Positions 8,316-17,633 are shown, counted from the stretch's first letter. The stretch: 64,000 nucleotides of DNA from Flavobacterium sp. HJJ (GCF_015351475.1 NZ_JADKPR010000010.1:62001-126000); one strand, 5' to 3'. Notes: generated from the sequence alone by a model not told the origin. Made by a program: numbers and translations.

Positions 8316-9320
8316 CTAAGGAACTTCAATTTCGTTTATGATTTTATTGATGATGTCAACCGATGTAATATTTTCGGCTTCAGCTTCATAAGTAACTCCA
8401 ATTCTGTGGCGTAAAATATCATGTACAACAGCACGAACATCTTCAGGAATTACATACCCGCGTCGTTTGATAAAAGCATAACATTTTGCCGCTGTAGCAA
8501 GATTAATACTTCCACGAGGCGATGCTCCAAAACTGATTAAAGGTTTTAAATCAGCTAATTTATATTTCTCCGGATAACGAGTAGCAAAAATAATATCCAG
8601 AATGTACTTCTCTATTTTTTCGTCCATATAAACCTCACGGACAGCTTCCTGAGCTCTTAAAATCTGTTCAACAGAAACTACAGGATTTACTTTTTCATAA
8701 CTTCCTTTAAGATTCTGGCGGATTACCAAACGCTCATCTTCCATTTTTGGATAATCAATAACAGTTTTCAGCATAAAACGATCCACCTGCGCTTCAGGCA
8801 ATTGGTATGTTCCTTCCTGCTCAATAGGGTTTTGAGTTGCCAAAACTAAAAACGGCTTATCTAATTTGAAAGTAGTATCGCCAATAGTAACCTGTTTTTC
8901 CTGCATCGCCTCCAGTAAAGCAGACTGTACTTTGGCAGGAGCACGGTTAATCTCATCAGCAAGAACGAAATTTGCAAAAATTGGTCCTTTTTTTATAGAA
9001 AACTCATTAGCTTTAATATTGTAAATCATGGTTCCTATAACATCGGCAGGTAATAAATCCGGCGTAAACTGGATTCTGCTGAAAGAACCTTGAATAGCTT
9101 GTGAAAGTGTATTTATGGCTAATGTTTTCGCCAATCCAGGAACCCCTTCCAATAAAATATGCCCTTGTCCCAAAAGTCCGATTAATAATCTTTCGACCAT
9201 ATGTTTCTGGCCCACAATAACTTTGTTCATTTCCATTGTGAGAAGGTCTATAAAAGCACTTTCTCTTTCGATTTTTTCATTGATTGCTCTAATGTCTAAA
9301 GTCGCTGAATTTTGTTCCAT
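8316..9320 (-). CDS. moxR: MoxR-type AAA+ ATPase
   Basis: The chosen ATG at 9320 gives 334 residues. Walker A is GVPGLAKT at 59-66, Walker B VLADEINRAP near 119-128, followed by sensor motifs (LATQNPIEQEGTY) and the arginine-rich AAA lid (GASPRGSINLATAAK). This is a full-length MoxR-family AAA ATPase. It is the first gene of the bat operon and by family acts as a chaperone-like ATPase working with the DUF58 and VWA proteins downstream. An upstream in-frame ATG at 9371 would add 17 poorly conserved basic residues and was not used. Confidence 0.93.
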   Translation of the reverse strand: MEQNSATLDIRAINEKIERESAFIDLLTMEMNKVIVGQKHMVERLLIGLLGQGHILLEGVPGLAKTLAINTLSQAIQGSFSRIQFTPDLLPADVIGTMIYNIKANEFSIKKGPIFANFVLADEINRAPAKVQSALLEAMQEKQVTIGDTTFKLDKPFLVLATQNPIEQEGTYQLPEAQVDRFMLKTVIDYPKMEDERLVIRQNLKGSYEKVNPVVSVEQILRAQEAVREVYMDEKIEKYILDIIFATRYPEKYKLADLKPLISFGASPRGSINLATAAKCYAFIKRRGYVIPEDVRAVVHDILRHRIGVTYEAEAENITSVDIINKIINEIEVP

Positions 9321-9424
9321 ATTATTATATTTAAGCCTCTTGTTTTTGGCATCTTTTATTTGATGGTGCAAATTGAATTTTTTTTTAGAAGTAAGATGTT
9401 AAAAAATGGTTAAAACTTCGGCGA

Positions 9425-9529
9425 ATCCCCTAATTTTAAGGACGAATTATGATTGCTTTTATCTATTTTTAAGAACAATAAAAAATAAAACTCAATTTCA
9501 TAGAACCAGCCCCATAATCATTAGGGGAT
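9425..9529. repeat. 10-nt perfect inverted repeat in a divergent promoter region
   Basis: ATCCCCTAAT at 9425-9434 is exactly complementary to ATTAGGGGAT at 9520-9529, 85 bp apart, between the divergent moxR and aldo/keto reductase genes. The right copy ends 14 bp before the aldo/keto reductase start codon. It could be a pair of operator half-sites or chance; nothing else supports a regulator. Confidence 0.35.
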
Positions 9530-9543
9530 ATTAAAAGTAAGCC

Positions 9544-10416
9544 ATGAGTAAAATTCCATTTTCAAAAATTATTGCCGGTACCATGACATGGGGAATCTGG
9601 GGCAGAAACTGCAGCACGGAACAAATGATAGGTCTTATGAACTCATGCCTCGAAAATGGTATTTCGACCTTCGATCATGCTGATATTTATGGAGGATATA
9701 CAACCGAAAAAGATTTTGGAAAAGCTTTCAGCGAAAGCAGGATAAACCGTAAAGACATTCAGTTAATTTCGAAGTGCGGTATTCAGATGATTTCTGAAAA
9801 CAGAAATAACACAATTAAGCATTATTCCTATTCTAAAGACTATATCATCGCCTCGGCAGAGCAGTCGCTTAAAAATCTGCAGACTGATTATTTAGACCTG
9901 CTTCTGTTACATAGACCAAGTCCGTTAATGCAGGCTGACGAAATTGCCGAAGCTGTCGAAAAGTTAAAAACAACCGGAAAGATTCTCGATTTCGGCGTAT
10001 CTAATTTTACGCCAAGCCAATGCAATTTGATTGAAACAAAAACCAAAATAAATTACAATCAGATTGAATTTTCAATCACCAATTTAGAACCAATGCTCGA
10101 CGGAAGTCTTGATCACATGCAGACCAATCGGATTACTCCCATGTGCTGGTCGCCTTTAGGAACTGTTTTTAGAAAAGACGATGAGCAGTCACAGCGTATT
10201 CAAAAAACTGCAGATGAATTAGCTTCGAAATTTGAGGTCGCCAATGATATTATTTTATTGTCCTGGATATTGAAACATCCTGCCGGAATTTTGCCTGTCT
10301 GTGGCACTTCCGACAAAAACAGGCTAACCAATTTAATGCAGGCCGCCTCTATTGAAATGGAACTGGAAGACTGGTTCTCTCTTTGGAAAGCGAGTACCGG
10401 AAAAGATGTAAATTAA
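9544..10416 (+). CDS. aldo/keto reductase
   Basis: The 290-residue NADPH-dependent oxidoreductase is of the aldo/keto reductase TIM-barrel family, resembling E. coli YdhF. The catalytic tetrad is visible as D44, Y49 (FDHADIY), K77 (ISKCG) and H123 (LLLLHRPSP). The cofactor-binding C-terminal part contains LPVCGTSDKNRL. Length is normal. It is transcribed alone, divergent from the bat operon. The substrate is not predictable; members reduce small carbonyl compounds in the cytoplasm. Confidence 0.9.
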   Translation: MSKIPFSKIIAGTMTWGIWGRNCSTEQMIGLMNSCLENGISTFDHADIYGGYTTEKDFGKAFSESRINRKDIQLISKCGIQMISENRNNTIKHYSYSKDYIIASAEQSLKNLQTDYLDLLLLHRPSPLMQADEIAEAVEKLKTTGKILDFGVSNFTPSQCNLIETKTKINYNQIEFSITNLEPMLDGSLDHMQTNRITPMCWSPLGTVFRKDDEQSQRIQKTADELASKFEVANDIILLSWILKHPAGILPVCGTSDKNRLTNLMQAASIEMELEDWFSLWKASTGKDVN

Positions 10417-10503
10417 AGTTTTTAGGTTTAAATTAGGATTACAAATTCAAAATACTTTGCTATATATCAAACCATTAGCAACTAATCGGTAATTATAAAT
10501 CAA

Positions 10504-11643
10504 ATGATTAACAAAAGGCTTCTTATCAAAAATCTTCTTGCTCACAATGATGAAAGCAGTTTTTATGATAAAAAGAGACAGTTAAATTTACACACCAGGG
10601 AAGGCAAAGCAAAATTCTTGAAACACATCTGTGCTTTATCTAATTCTAATCCTACAAACAATTCATATATAGTGGTTGGTGTCGAAGATGAAAATAATCA
10701 GATTGTAGGAGATGATTTTTTTGACGACAGCCGGATTCAGAATCTAGTAAATGCTTTTCTTGAAAATCCGCCCAGAATTCAATATGAAAATGTGCCTTTC
10801 CCTAATTTGCCAAAAGACAAAGTAATTGGTTTGGTTACCATAAAACCCAATAGTAAAACTTCTTTTTTCAAAAAAGGCATACATACAATTACAGCCAACA
10901 CTGTTTTTATCCGAAAGGGAAGCAATACAATGCCCGTTGAGGGTGAAGTAGAAAAAAACTTCCAGAATACCGAAACCGTTATCGGTATTGAAAACAATTC
11001 TAGAAACAGCATCAAATATACACTCGACGGCGTGATTGATTTTATGAATTACCGCCATAAGGACATGGCTCCAAAATACTATGTTTTCAAAGAATTATTC
11101 GTTATCTGCTGGGCAGGAATTATCAAAAAATCCAAAAATAAAACGTACTTGTCCCGAGTTGATATCGAGCTGATTAACGAACAGATTAAATTATTTTATT
11201 CAGCTCAGGATGTAGTTGAAATTACTTATGATGAGGACAGTTTTACGATTATTGAATACGTTCCTTTGGATTTGAATGACAAGACAAGTTATTATCCTCT
11301 CGAAGAGCAGACAATTCATTTTCAGGATAACGGATATTATAAAATTGACCGAAAAATACTTTTTGAACCGCCGCAATATGATAAAAAAATGTTATTCCAT
11401 GTTTATAATTCGAACATTGCTTTACTAAATAAACTCGAAAAAAATATTAAACTGACAGAGCGGGAAAAAAAGGATTTAAATCATCTGCCTTCCACCTTTA
11501 TGATCTGCTATCTCAATGATTTTGAAGATGCTAAACAAAAGCTTATAGATTCCAAAGAATTGCTGAAACCTTTTACACAAGTATATCTTTCGTTTAAAGA
11601 GGCTTTACGAATTTTAAGAAAAATGAAGTATGATGTCCAATAA
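10504..11643 (+). CDS. AlbA_2 (Schlafen-type) domain protein
   Basis: The 379-residue protein has in its N-terminal 140 residues the AlbA_2/Schlafen-like putative nucleic-acid-binding domain: E17-S-S-F near the start, the helix KAKFLKHICALSNS, the strand YIVVGVEDENNQIVG and the terminal FIRKGSNTMP. The C-terminal 230 residues are not recognised. AlbA_2 proteins are often annotated as ATP-binding or as transcriptional regulators; a role in RNA or DNA binding is inferred. No partner gene adjoins it, and the context does not look like a defence island. Confidence 0.75.
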   Translation: MINKRLLIKNLLAHNDESSFYDKKRQLNLHTREGKAKFLKHICALSNSNPTNNSYIVVGVEDENNQIVGDDFFDDSRIQNLVNAFLENPPRIQYENVPFPNLPKDKVIGLVTIKPNSKTSFFKKGIHTITANTVFIRKGSNTMPVEGEVEKNFQNTETVIGIENNSRNSIKYTLDGVIDFMNYRHKDMAPKYYVFKELFVICWAGIIKKSKNKTYLSRVDIELINEQIKLFYSAQDVVEITYDEDSFTIIEYVPLDLNDKTSYYPLEEQTIHFQDNGYYKIDRKILFEPPQYDKKMLFHVYNSNIALLNKLEKNIKLTEREKKDLNHLPSTFMICYLNDFEDAKQKLIDSKELLKPFTQVYLSFKEALRILRKMKYDVQ

Positions 11644-11673
11644 CTGTATTACTGCATCATCGGATAGTTTTAA

Positions 11674-11769
11674 TCAGCTGAACAGCCCCGCTGCCCAAGT
11701 AACTAAATCAACAATGACTTGGCAGATAAAATTAGTCATCAAAAGCAAGAAAGTGAGAAGTGCATTCAT
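11674..11769 (-). CDS. possible 31-residue hydrophobic peptide
   Basis: The open frame reads ATG then NALLTFLLLMTNFICQVIVDLVTWAAGLFS and stop, with one transmembrane-like segment. It is the only plausible reading frame in a 465-bp spacer. No promoter or ribosome-binding signal supports it, and chance occurrence in AT-rich DNA is quite possible. Confidence 0.18.
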   Translation of the reverse strand: MNALLTFLLLMTNFICQVIVDLVTWAAGLFS

Positions 11770-12080
11770 TTTGAAAAATTTTAAGTAAAATTACAATGAT
11801 TCCTAATACAAAACAATCCCTAAAAATAATGATATTTTGGATTTCAAAAATACTGAAAATTACTATACCTAGTTCATTATCATATTGAAATTCAACGGTT
11901 ATAAATGCCCTTTCGACCGATTTATTCTTAATAAAAACTTAAATTTATTTACTGCTTATTTCTTACATTGTTTTTAAAATCACTTTGTGTCTGAAAATCA
12001 AGCTCTTTACATTCTATTTTCATTTTTACTGATAAACTGCTTTATCTCCTTAAAAAAAACCATCGATTCTACTTTTCTGC

Positions 12081-12088
12081 TATTTTTG
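12081..12088 (+). promoter_or_regulatory. -7 element TATTTTTG upstream of phosphatase gene
   Basis: Matches the Bacteroidota -7 consensus TAnnTTTG, 20 bp before the ATG at 12109. A clear -33 TTG was not found, so support is moderate. Confidence 0.4.
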
Positions 12089-12108
12089 TAAAAGAACAAA
12101 TTGAGAAT

Positions 12109-12840
12109 ATGAGAACATTAGTAATAGGAGATATACATGGAGGTTTGAGAGCCCTGCATCAAATTCTGGAAAGAGCAAATGTAAGCACAGAAGACAAACT
12201 CATTTTTTTGGGTGATTATGTAGACGGATGGAGCCAGTCACCGCAAGTAATCAATTTTTTGATTGAATTACAAAAAACTCATGATGTTATCTGTATCCGC
12301 GGCAATCATGATGAGCTCTTAAGGGAATGGCTTAAGGATAATAAAGACAACGAACAATGGTATCAGCATGGCGGAGAAGCTACCGTTATGGCTTATGAAA
12401 ATGTAGATGAAGAAACCAAAAAAAAGCATGTCCTTTTTTTAGAATCGCTAAAAGATTATTACTTAGATGAACAAAACCGAATGTTCATACACGCAGGCTT
12501 TACGAACATGAATGGTGTAAATTACGAATATTTTCCAAAGCTGTTTTATTGGGACAGAACGCTTTGGGAAACAGCTTTGGCATTAGATCCTAAAATGAAA
12601 CCCGACAATCCTTATTATCCCAAACGATTCACATTATACAGCGAAATCTACATCGGTCATACACCTGTTTCCCGCATTGGAGAAACAATTCCTGTGCAAA
12701 AAGCAAATATCTGGAATATCGATACCAGTGCTGCTTTCAAAGGACCGCTGACAATTCTGGATGTCGATACAAAAGAGTTTTGGCAAAGCGAACTTTTACC
12801 TGCTTTATATCCTACAGAAAAAGGGCGAAATAGAATCTAA
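12109..12840 (+). CDS. metallophosphoesterase, serine/threonine protein phosphatase type
   Basis: The 243-residue calcineurin-like phosphatase has all metal-binding motifs: D8-x-H10 (GDIHGG), G35-D36-x-x-D39 (GDYVDG), G65-N66-H67-D68 (RGNHDE), and later HAGF and GHTP. It is similar in size to the bacterial PrpA/PrpB-type and ApaH-like phosphatases. Probably a cytoplasmic, Mn-dependent protein or nucleotide phosphatase. It stands alone, followed after 45 bp by a small outer-membrane protein gene that has its own promoter. Confidence 0.88.
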   Translation: MRTLVIGDIHGGLRALHQILERANVSTEDKLIFLGDYVDGWSQSPQVINFLIELQKTHDVICIRGNHDELLREWLKDNKDNEQWYQHGGEATVMAYENVDEETKKKHVLFLESLKDYYLDEQNRMFIHAGFTNMNGVNYEYFPKLFYWDRTLWETALALDPKMKPDNPYYPKRFTLYSEIYIGHTPVSRIGETIPVQKANIWNIDTSAAFKGPLTILDVDTKEFWQSELLPALYPTEKGRNRI

Positions 12841-12844
12841 ATCT

Positions 12845-12852
12845 TATATTTG
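12845..12852 (+). promoter_or_regulatory. -7 element TATATTTG upstream of beta-barrel gene
   Basis: Exact TAnnTTTG match, 33 bp before the ATG at 12886 and just after the stop of the phosphatase gene. Confidence 0.5.
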
Positions 12853-12885
12853 TAAAAAATAATTATCTACTTATATTTTCAACAA

Positions 12886-13398
12886 ATGAAAAAAATTATT
12901 ACACTGTTATTCGCAGCATCTTTTGGTTTAGTCAATGCACAACAGGCTTTTAAGGGAAAAGGAGATGCAAAAATTAATATTGGAGCCAATATACAGGATG
13001 GCGGCACAGGAATTCAGGGGTCTGCAGATTTTGGTCTTGGCGAAAATTTCTCTTATGGATTTGTGGCTTCTTATTTATTAGGAGTAGATGAGTTCTCCGG
13101 TATCAATGGTGAAAACATAAAACCAGAATTTCAAGATCGTTTTGATGCAAAATTCCGATTCAACGCCAATTTAAGCAGCGTAATTGGAACAGAACAATTG
13201 GATATTTATCCTGGTCTGAACTTAGGATTACGCAATTTTGGAGGCCACATTGGAGGCCGTTACTTTTTTACTGATGGTTTTGGTGTTTTTACTGAATTTA
13301 GTTTCCCTATTGCAAAATACAATGACAATAAAGATGTATTTGATCATTTAAACAATCAGGCAGCCTTTAGCATAGGTGCTTCGTTTAATTTAGATTAA
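12886..13398 (+). CDS. small outer-membrane beta-barrel protein
   Basis: The 170-residue protein has a signal peptide (MKKIITLLFAASFGLVNAQQ) followed by alternating amphipathic strands with aromatic ends (FSYGFVASYLLG, YPGLNLGLRNFGGHIGGRYFF, FGVFTEFSFPIAKY) and the C-terminal AFSIGASFNLD, as expected for an eight-strand barrel inserted in the outer membrane. It resembles small flavobacterial barrel proteins of unknown function. A strong bidirectional terminator follows. Confidence 0.75.
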   Translation: MKKIITLLFAASFGLVNAQQAFKGKGDAKINIGANIQDGGTGIQGSADFGLGENFSYGFVASYLLGVDEFSGINGENIKPEFQDRFDAKFRFNANLSSVIGTEQLDIYPGLNLGLRNFGGHIGGRYFFTDGFGVFTEFSFPIAKYNDNKDVFDHLNNQAAFSIGASFNLD

Positions 13399-13414
13399 AT
13401 TTTCACATACCAAT

Positions 13415-13455
13415 AAAAAAGTGGCTTGTTTTTTGATAAACAAGCCACTTTTTTT
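13415..13455. terminator. bidirectional Rho-independent terminator
   Basis: A 17-bp perfect stem (left 13415-13431, right 13438-13454; core GTGGCTTGTTT) has an A-run before and a T-run after. It lies between convergent genes and can serve both. Confidence 0.9.
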
Positions 13456-13470
13456 ATGTGGTAAAATTAA

Positions 13471-15024
13471 CTACAAATCAAATTTTATTCCCTGTGCCAA
13501 TGGCAGGTTCGTAGTATAATTGATTGTATTGGTCTGACGGCGCATATAGATTTTCCATGCATCCGAACCAGATTCTCTTCCGCCGCCGGTTTCTTTTTCC
13601 CCGCCAAAAGCACCGCCGATTTCAGCTCCCGAAGTTCCTATGTTCACATTGGCAATTCCGCAGTCTGATCCAACAGCCGACAGAAATTGTTCCGCTTCAC
13701 GCAGATTGTTTGTCATAATTGCCGATGATAATCCTTGAGCCACTCCGTTTTGAATATCGATTGCATTTTCGACAGTTCCCGAATATTTAATCAGATATAA
13801 AACAGGTGCAAAAGTTTCGTGCTGTACAATTTCAAATGAATTTTGTGCTTCGGCAATTGCTGGTTTTACATAACAGCCGCTTTCATAACCTTCGCCAGAA
13901 AGTACACCTCCTTCAACCAGAATTTTTCCTCCTTCGGCAACAACTTTAATCAATGCATTATTATACATTTCAACTGCTTGTGCATCAATTAACGGTCCAA
14001 CATGATTTTTTTCATCCAATGGATTTCCGATACGCAGCTGCCCGTAAGCAGAAACCACAGCATCTTTTACTTTTTCATAAATACTTTCATGAATGATTAA
14101 ACGACGGGTTGAAGTACAGCGCTGTCCAGCCGTTCCCACAGCCCCAAAAACAGCTCCGATAACGGTCATCTTAATATCGGCATCCGGCGTAACGATAATG
14201 GCATTATTTCCTCCTAACTCCAATAATGATTTCCCTAGACGCCCCGCAACAGTTTGTGCCACGATTTTCCCCATTCGGGTAGAACCTGTCGCCGAAACCA
14301 AAGGCACACGTTTATCTGCAGTCAATAATTGTCCTATTGTATAATCTCCATTAATCAAACATGAAATTCCCTCGGGAAGATTATTTTCCCGGATTACCTC
14401 AGCAATAATATTCTGGCAGGCAATCCCGCAAAGAGGTGTTTTTTCGGATGGTTTCCAAACGCAGACATCCCCGCAGATCCACGCCAAAGCCGTATTCCAA
14501 GACCAAACAGCAACCGGAAAATTGAAAGCCGAAATGATTCCGACAATTCCCAGCGGATGATACTGCTCATACATTCGGTGTCCAGGACGTTCCGAGTGCA
14601 TTGTCAATCCGTGCAGCTGGCGCGAAAGTCCAACAGCAAAATCACAAATGTCTATCATTTCCTGAACTTCTCCGTAACCTTCCTGCAAAGATTTACCCAT
14701 TTCATAGGAAACTAATTTACCGAGAGCTTCTTTATTCTGACGCAGTTTCTCTCCAAACTGACGCACAATTTCTCCGCGCTGCGGTGCTGGCATTAATCGA
14801 AATGTTTTGAAAGCTTCGGTAGCAGTCTGCATTACTTTTTCGTAATCAGACGGAGATGTCATTTTTACGGAAGCAATTAATTTTCCATCCACAGGAGAAA
14901 AACTTTCTAGAATTTCTCCGCTTGAAAAATGACTATTTCCCGTTGAAGTTCCTTCATTTATGGCTTTAACACCCAATTTCGCTAATGCCTCTTTCATCCC
15001 AAACTGATCTGCCATTGTTGTCAT
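13471..15024 (-). CDS. ALDH7-type aldehyde dehydrogenase (AmaB-like)
   Basis: The 517-residue NAD-dependent aldehyde dehydrogenase has intact active-site residues: N168 (AFNFP), general base E269 (LLELGGNNA) and nucleophile C303 (GQRCTS). The sequence style (HRMYEQYHPLGIVGII, GQRCTSTRRLI, IGGAFGGEKETGGGRESGSD) is that of the ALDH7/L-aminoadipate-semialdehyde dehydrogenase group, which oxidises piperideine-6-carboxylate in lysine catabolism. A broad detoxifying role is possible. Cytoplasmic. Two starts are possible (15024 or 15015). Transcribed alone. Confidence 0.9.
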   Translation of the reverse strand: MTTMADQFGMKEALAKLGVKAINEGTSTGNSHFSSGEILESFSPVDGKLIASVKMTSPSDYEKVMQTATEAFKTFRLMPAPQRGEIVRQFGEKLRQNKEALGKLVSYEMGKSLQEGYGEVQEMIDICDFAVGLSRQLHGLTMHSERPGHRMYEQYHPLGIVGIISAFNFPVAVWSWNTALAWICGDVCVWKPSEKTPLCGIACQNIIAEVIRENNLPEGISCLINGDYTIGQLLTADKRVPLVSATGSTRMGKIVAQTVAGRLGKSLLELGGNNAIIVTPDADIKMTVIGAVFGAVGTAGQRCTSTRRLIIHESIYEKVKDAVVSAYGQLRIGNPLDEKNHVGPLIDAQAVEMYNNALIKVVAEGGKILVEGGVLSGEGYESGCYVKPAIAEAQNSFEIVQHETFAPVLYLIKYSGTVENAIDIQNGVAQGLSSAIMTNNLREAEQFLSAVGSDCGIANVNIGTSGAEIGGAFGGEKETGGGRESGSDAWKIYMRRQTNTINYTTNLPLAQGIKFDL

Positions 15025-15285
15025 TGTAACTTTTTTGGTTAAAATTGTTGTATTTTTATGTAAAGATATTCTTTTACAATGAATTTCAAAACTTCTGAAT
15101 TATTAAACAATTATTCAAAAAAACTATTCCTATAATTTAGATCTTATACTTGTATTTTAAAAACCTGCTTAGTCATTGTCTAAAAACAAAATTAAGGCAT
15201 TTTTTAGGGCTCCTTGCCGATTTATCCAAAAAAACACATTCATTAAAAAAGAAGAAACTAATTTTGTTACATAAAACTTTTGACA

Positions 15286-16236
15286 ATGGCTTCAATAAAT
15301 AAATACAGTATTTTTTTCTTTTTGATAGCGACACAGCTATTTGCCCAAAAATCAGCATTTAACATTGTTCCCTTAGGGGTTAAAGGCGGTCTTGATGAAA
15401 CCAATCTTTCGGCCTATTTAGTTGCCCCTAAAAACACCAATGCTTTTATCTGCCTCGATGCAGGAACTATAAACGCTGGGATTGAAAAAGCAATTTCAAA
15501 CAATGCATTCACGGTTTCGGCTGATGAAGTTTTACGAAAATATATCAAAGGTTATTTAATTTCTCATGCACATCTTGACCATGTTTCAGGTTTGATTATC
15601 AACTCCCCAGCTGATTCTTCCAAGACCGTTTATGCAGCCAAAAAATGCATGGAAATGATGAAAGACCATTATTTTAATGGAGAAACCTGGGCTAATTTTG
15701 GTGATGACGGTGTGGGTTTTCAGATAAAAAAATATCATTTCCAAACGCTTCCTCTTGGAGAAGAAATACAATTAACCAATACTGAAATGACTGTAAAAAC
15801 ATTTCCTTTAAGTCATGTAAATCCCTTTGAGAGCAGTGCTTTTTTAATCAAATATCAAGAAAATTATGTTCTGTATTTAGGCGACACTGGTCCAGATGAA
15901 ATTGAAAAAAGCAATGATTTACGGATATTATGGCAGGCCGTTGCTCCTTTGATTAAAGAAAAACAGTTAAAAGGAATTTTTATTGAAGTTTCGTTTCCTA
16001 ATGAACAGCCAGACACTGCATTGTTTGGTCATTTAACTCCCAACCATTTAATGAAAGAACTTAGCAAATTGGAGGAATTTGCCGGAAAAGGAAGTCTGCA
16101 GGATTTAAAAATCATCATCACGCATAGAAAACCGCCCACAAAAAATATTCAGAAGATTAAGGAACAATTGAAGAAAGAAAACGCTCTAGGCGTTGATTTG
16201 GTTTTTCCGGAACAGGGGAGAAAATTTGAATTGTAG
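15286..16236 (+). CDS. class II 3',5'-cyclic-nucleotide phosphodiesterase, metallo-beta-lactamase fold
   Basis: The ATG at 15286 gives 316 residues; a TTG two codons earlier is an alternative. A signal peptide (about 1-21) is followed by the class II PDE fold with the zinc motif H94-x-H96-L-D98-H99 (SHAHLDHVSG), LSHVNPFESSAFLI, YLGDTGPDEIE and ITHRKPP. These motifs match the PDE1/CpdP/PdsA family that hydrolyses cAMP or cGMP, here exported to the periplasm. Length is normal for the family. Confidence 0.85.
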   Translation: MASINKYSIFFFLIATQLFAQKSAFNIVPLGVKGGLDETNLSAYLVAPKNTNAFICLDAGTINAGIEKAISNNAFTVSADEVLRKYIKGYLISHAHLDHVSGLIINSPADSSKTVYAAKKCMEMMKDHYFNGETWANFGDDGVGFQIKKYHFQTLPLGEEIQLTNTEMTVKTFPLSHVNPFESSAFLIKYQENYVLYLGDTGPDEIEKSNDLRILWQAVAPLIKEKQLKGIFIEVSFPNEQPDTALFGHLTPNHLMKELSKLEEFAGKGSLQDLKIIITHRKPPTKNIQKIKEQLKKENALGVDLVFPEQGRKFEL

Positions 16237-16253
16237 ATTTGAATTTATGCATT

Positions 16254-16286
16254 AGACCTAACAGGTTTTAAAAATCTGTTAGGTCT
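16254..16286. terminator. bidirectional terminator between convergent genes
   Basis: AGACCTAACAG at 16254-16264 pairs perfectly with 16276-16286 around an 11-nt loop, followed by CTTT. Located between the plus-strand phosphodiesterase gene and the minus-strand endonuclease-family gene. Confidence 0.75.
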
Positions 16287-16302
16287 CTTTGCGGTTAAAG
16301 CT

Positions 16303-17412
16303 TTACTTTTTCTCCCGTATCAAATAAATATAAACCGGAAAATGATCACTAAAACCAATTTCGGTGAGGGAATGCCGTAACGGATAACCTTTGTATTTGC
16401 CGTTTTTTTGGATTAAAAAAGGTTTATTGTAAATTCCGGCTTTCCAATATTGGAAAGTTTTATAATCTTTTTGAAGCAGCGATTGGGAAACCATCACTTG
16501 GTCAAAAATATCCCAGGCATCCCGAAAAGCAATTGTTCCTAATCCTTTGTTCGCCATTTCTTCAAAAGGATTGTAAATGTCAAATGGCTGGACTTCCCTT
16601 ATTTTTCCTTTGGCTCCAAGTCCTTTTTTAACGCTGTTATTAAACGGGCTGTCATTTAAATCGCCCATGGTTATCACTTTTGCATCGGGATTAATCTGTT
16701 GTAGCGAATCTATAATTTTTCGATTCAAAGCTCCGGCCATTTCCCGATAGGGGCTTGATTTTTTCTCGCCTCCTGAGCGAGACGGCCAATGATTGACAAT
16801 AATATGAATCTCCTCTCCGTTCAGAAAACCGGTTACTAATAATTGGTCTCTGGTGTAAATTCGGTGATTCTTGGCACTGACCTGAATTACATCTTCGGTT
16901 TCAAAATCTTCTGGAGTTTCTTCTTTTTGAGCCTCTTTATGTGGCTGTTCATTTTTGTACATATACAGCGGAATATTGACATAACTCGTTGGCTGAAACT
17001 GTTTCTTTTGGTAGAGTAAAGCAACGTCTATTCCTCTTTTGTCGGGGGAATCAAAATGGATGATTCCGTAGTCTTTGTCAATGAGTTTGGGCTGTTTGAT
17101 CAAATCTTCAAGGACGGTTTGATTTTCGATTTCGGCTCCGCCAATGAATGTGGGAGAATTTGGGTTTTCAGAAGTTCCTATTTCGGATAAAACTCTGGCT
17201 AAGTTTTCAAGTTTTTGACGGTATTTTTTGGTGTCCCAATGCTGGGTTCCTGCAGGCGTCCAATCCTCGTCATTGATGATTGGATCGTTGATGGTATCAT
17301 AACAGTTTTCAAAATTATAAAATGCCACGGTATGTATCACAAAAGCTTTGGTTTGTGCGCTGTTTTTTGAAAAAAGAAGAAACAAAATGAGACAAAAAAA
17401 GTTTTTTTGCAT
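16303..17412 (-). CDS. secreted endonuclease/exonuclease/phosphatase family protein
   Basis: The start at 17412 gives 369 residues beginning with a signal peptide (MQKNFFCLILFLLFSKNSAQ); the longer frame to 17520 adds 36 residues without signal-peptide character. The fold's motifs are visible: VAFYNFENCYD, IGGAEIENQ, IIVNHWPSRSGG, TMGDLNDSPFN and the terminal FSDHFPVYI (catalytic Asp-His). Members hydrolyse phosphodiester bonds in nucleic acids or phosphoinositides. Export suggests extracellular DNA or phosphate scavenging, but the substrate is not known. Confidence 0.85.
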   Translation of the reverse strand: MQKNFFCLILFLLFSKNSAQTKAFVIHTVAFYNFENCYDTINDPIINDEDWTPAGTQHWDTKKYRQKLENLARVLSEIGTSENPNSPTFIGGAEIENQTVLEDLIKQPKLIDKDYGIIHFDSPDKRGIDVALLYQKKQFQPTSYVNIPLYMYKNEQPHKEAQKEETPEDFETEDVIQVSAKNHRIYTRDQLLVTGFLNGEEIHIIVNHWPSRSGGEKKSSPYREMAGALNRKIIDSLQQINPDAKVITMGDLNDSPFNNSVKKGLGAKGKIREVQPFDIYNPFEEMANKGLGTIAFRDAWDIFDQVMVSQSLLQKDYKTFQYWKAGIYNKPFLIQKNGKYKGYPLRHSLTEIGFSDHFPVYIYLIREKK

Positions 17413-17633
17413 TGCTATAGATTTTTGTAAATATAGTAATTTGATTACAAATAAAAACAATGGATCTATTTTTACTATTTGTTCTCGAAAGGTCTTTAAG
17501 TTAAGCCATATTTCACACACAAATAGACACGAAGACGCAAAGATTAAATCGGATTTCTTTGTATCATTGCGACAAACTCTAGTGAAAAATCCCTAAAATG
17601 TCTATTCTCTTATTGCTTGAGTGGAAAATTTTT

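Larger units (their letters stand above)
11644..12108. other. intergenic region, mostly featureless
   Basis: The region is AT-rich and 465 bp long. It contains only a weak minus-strand small-ORF candidate (11674-11769) and a promoter-like TATTTTTG just before the phosphatase gene. No repeat or RNA structure was recognised. Confidence 0.5.

Noticed and set aside
9321..9371. N-terminal extension of MoxR
   Set aside because: The extra 17 residues are basic and low in complexity; the ATG at 9320 starts the usual MoxR N-terminus.
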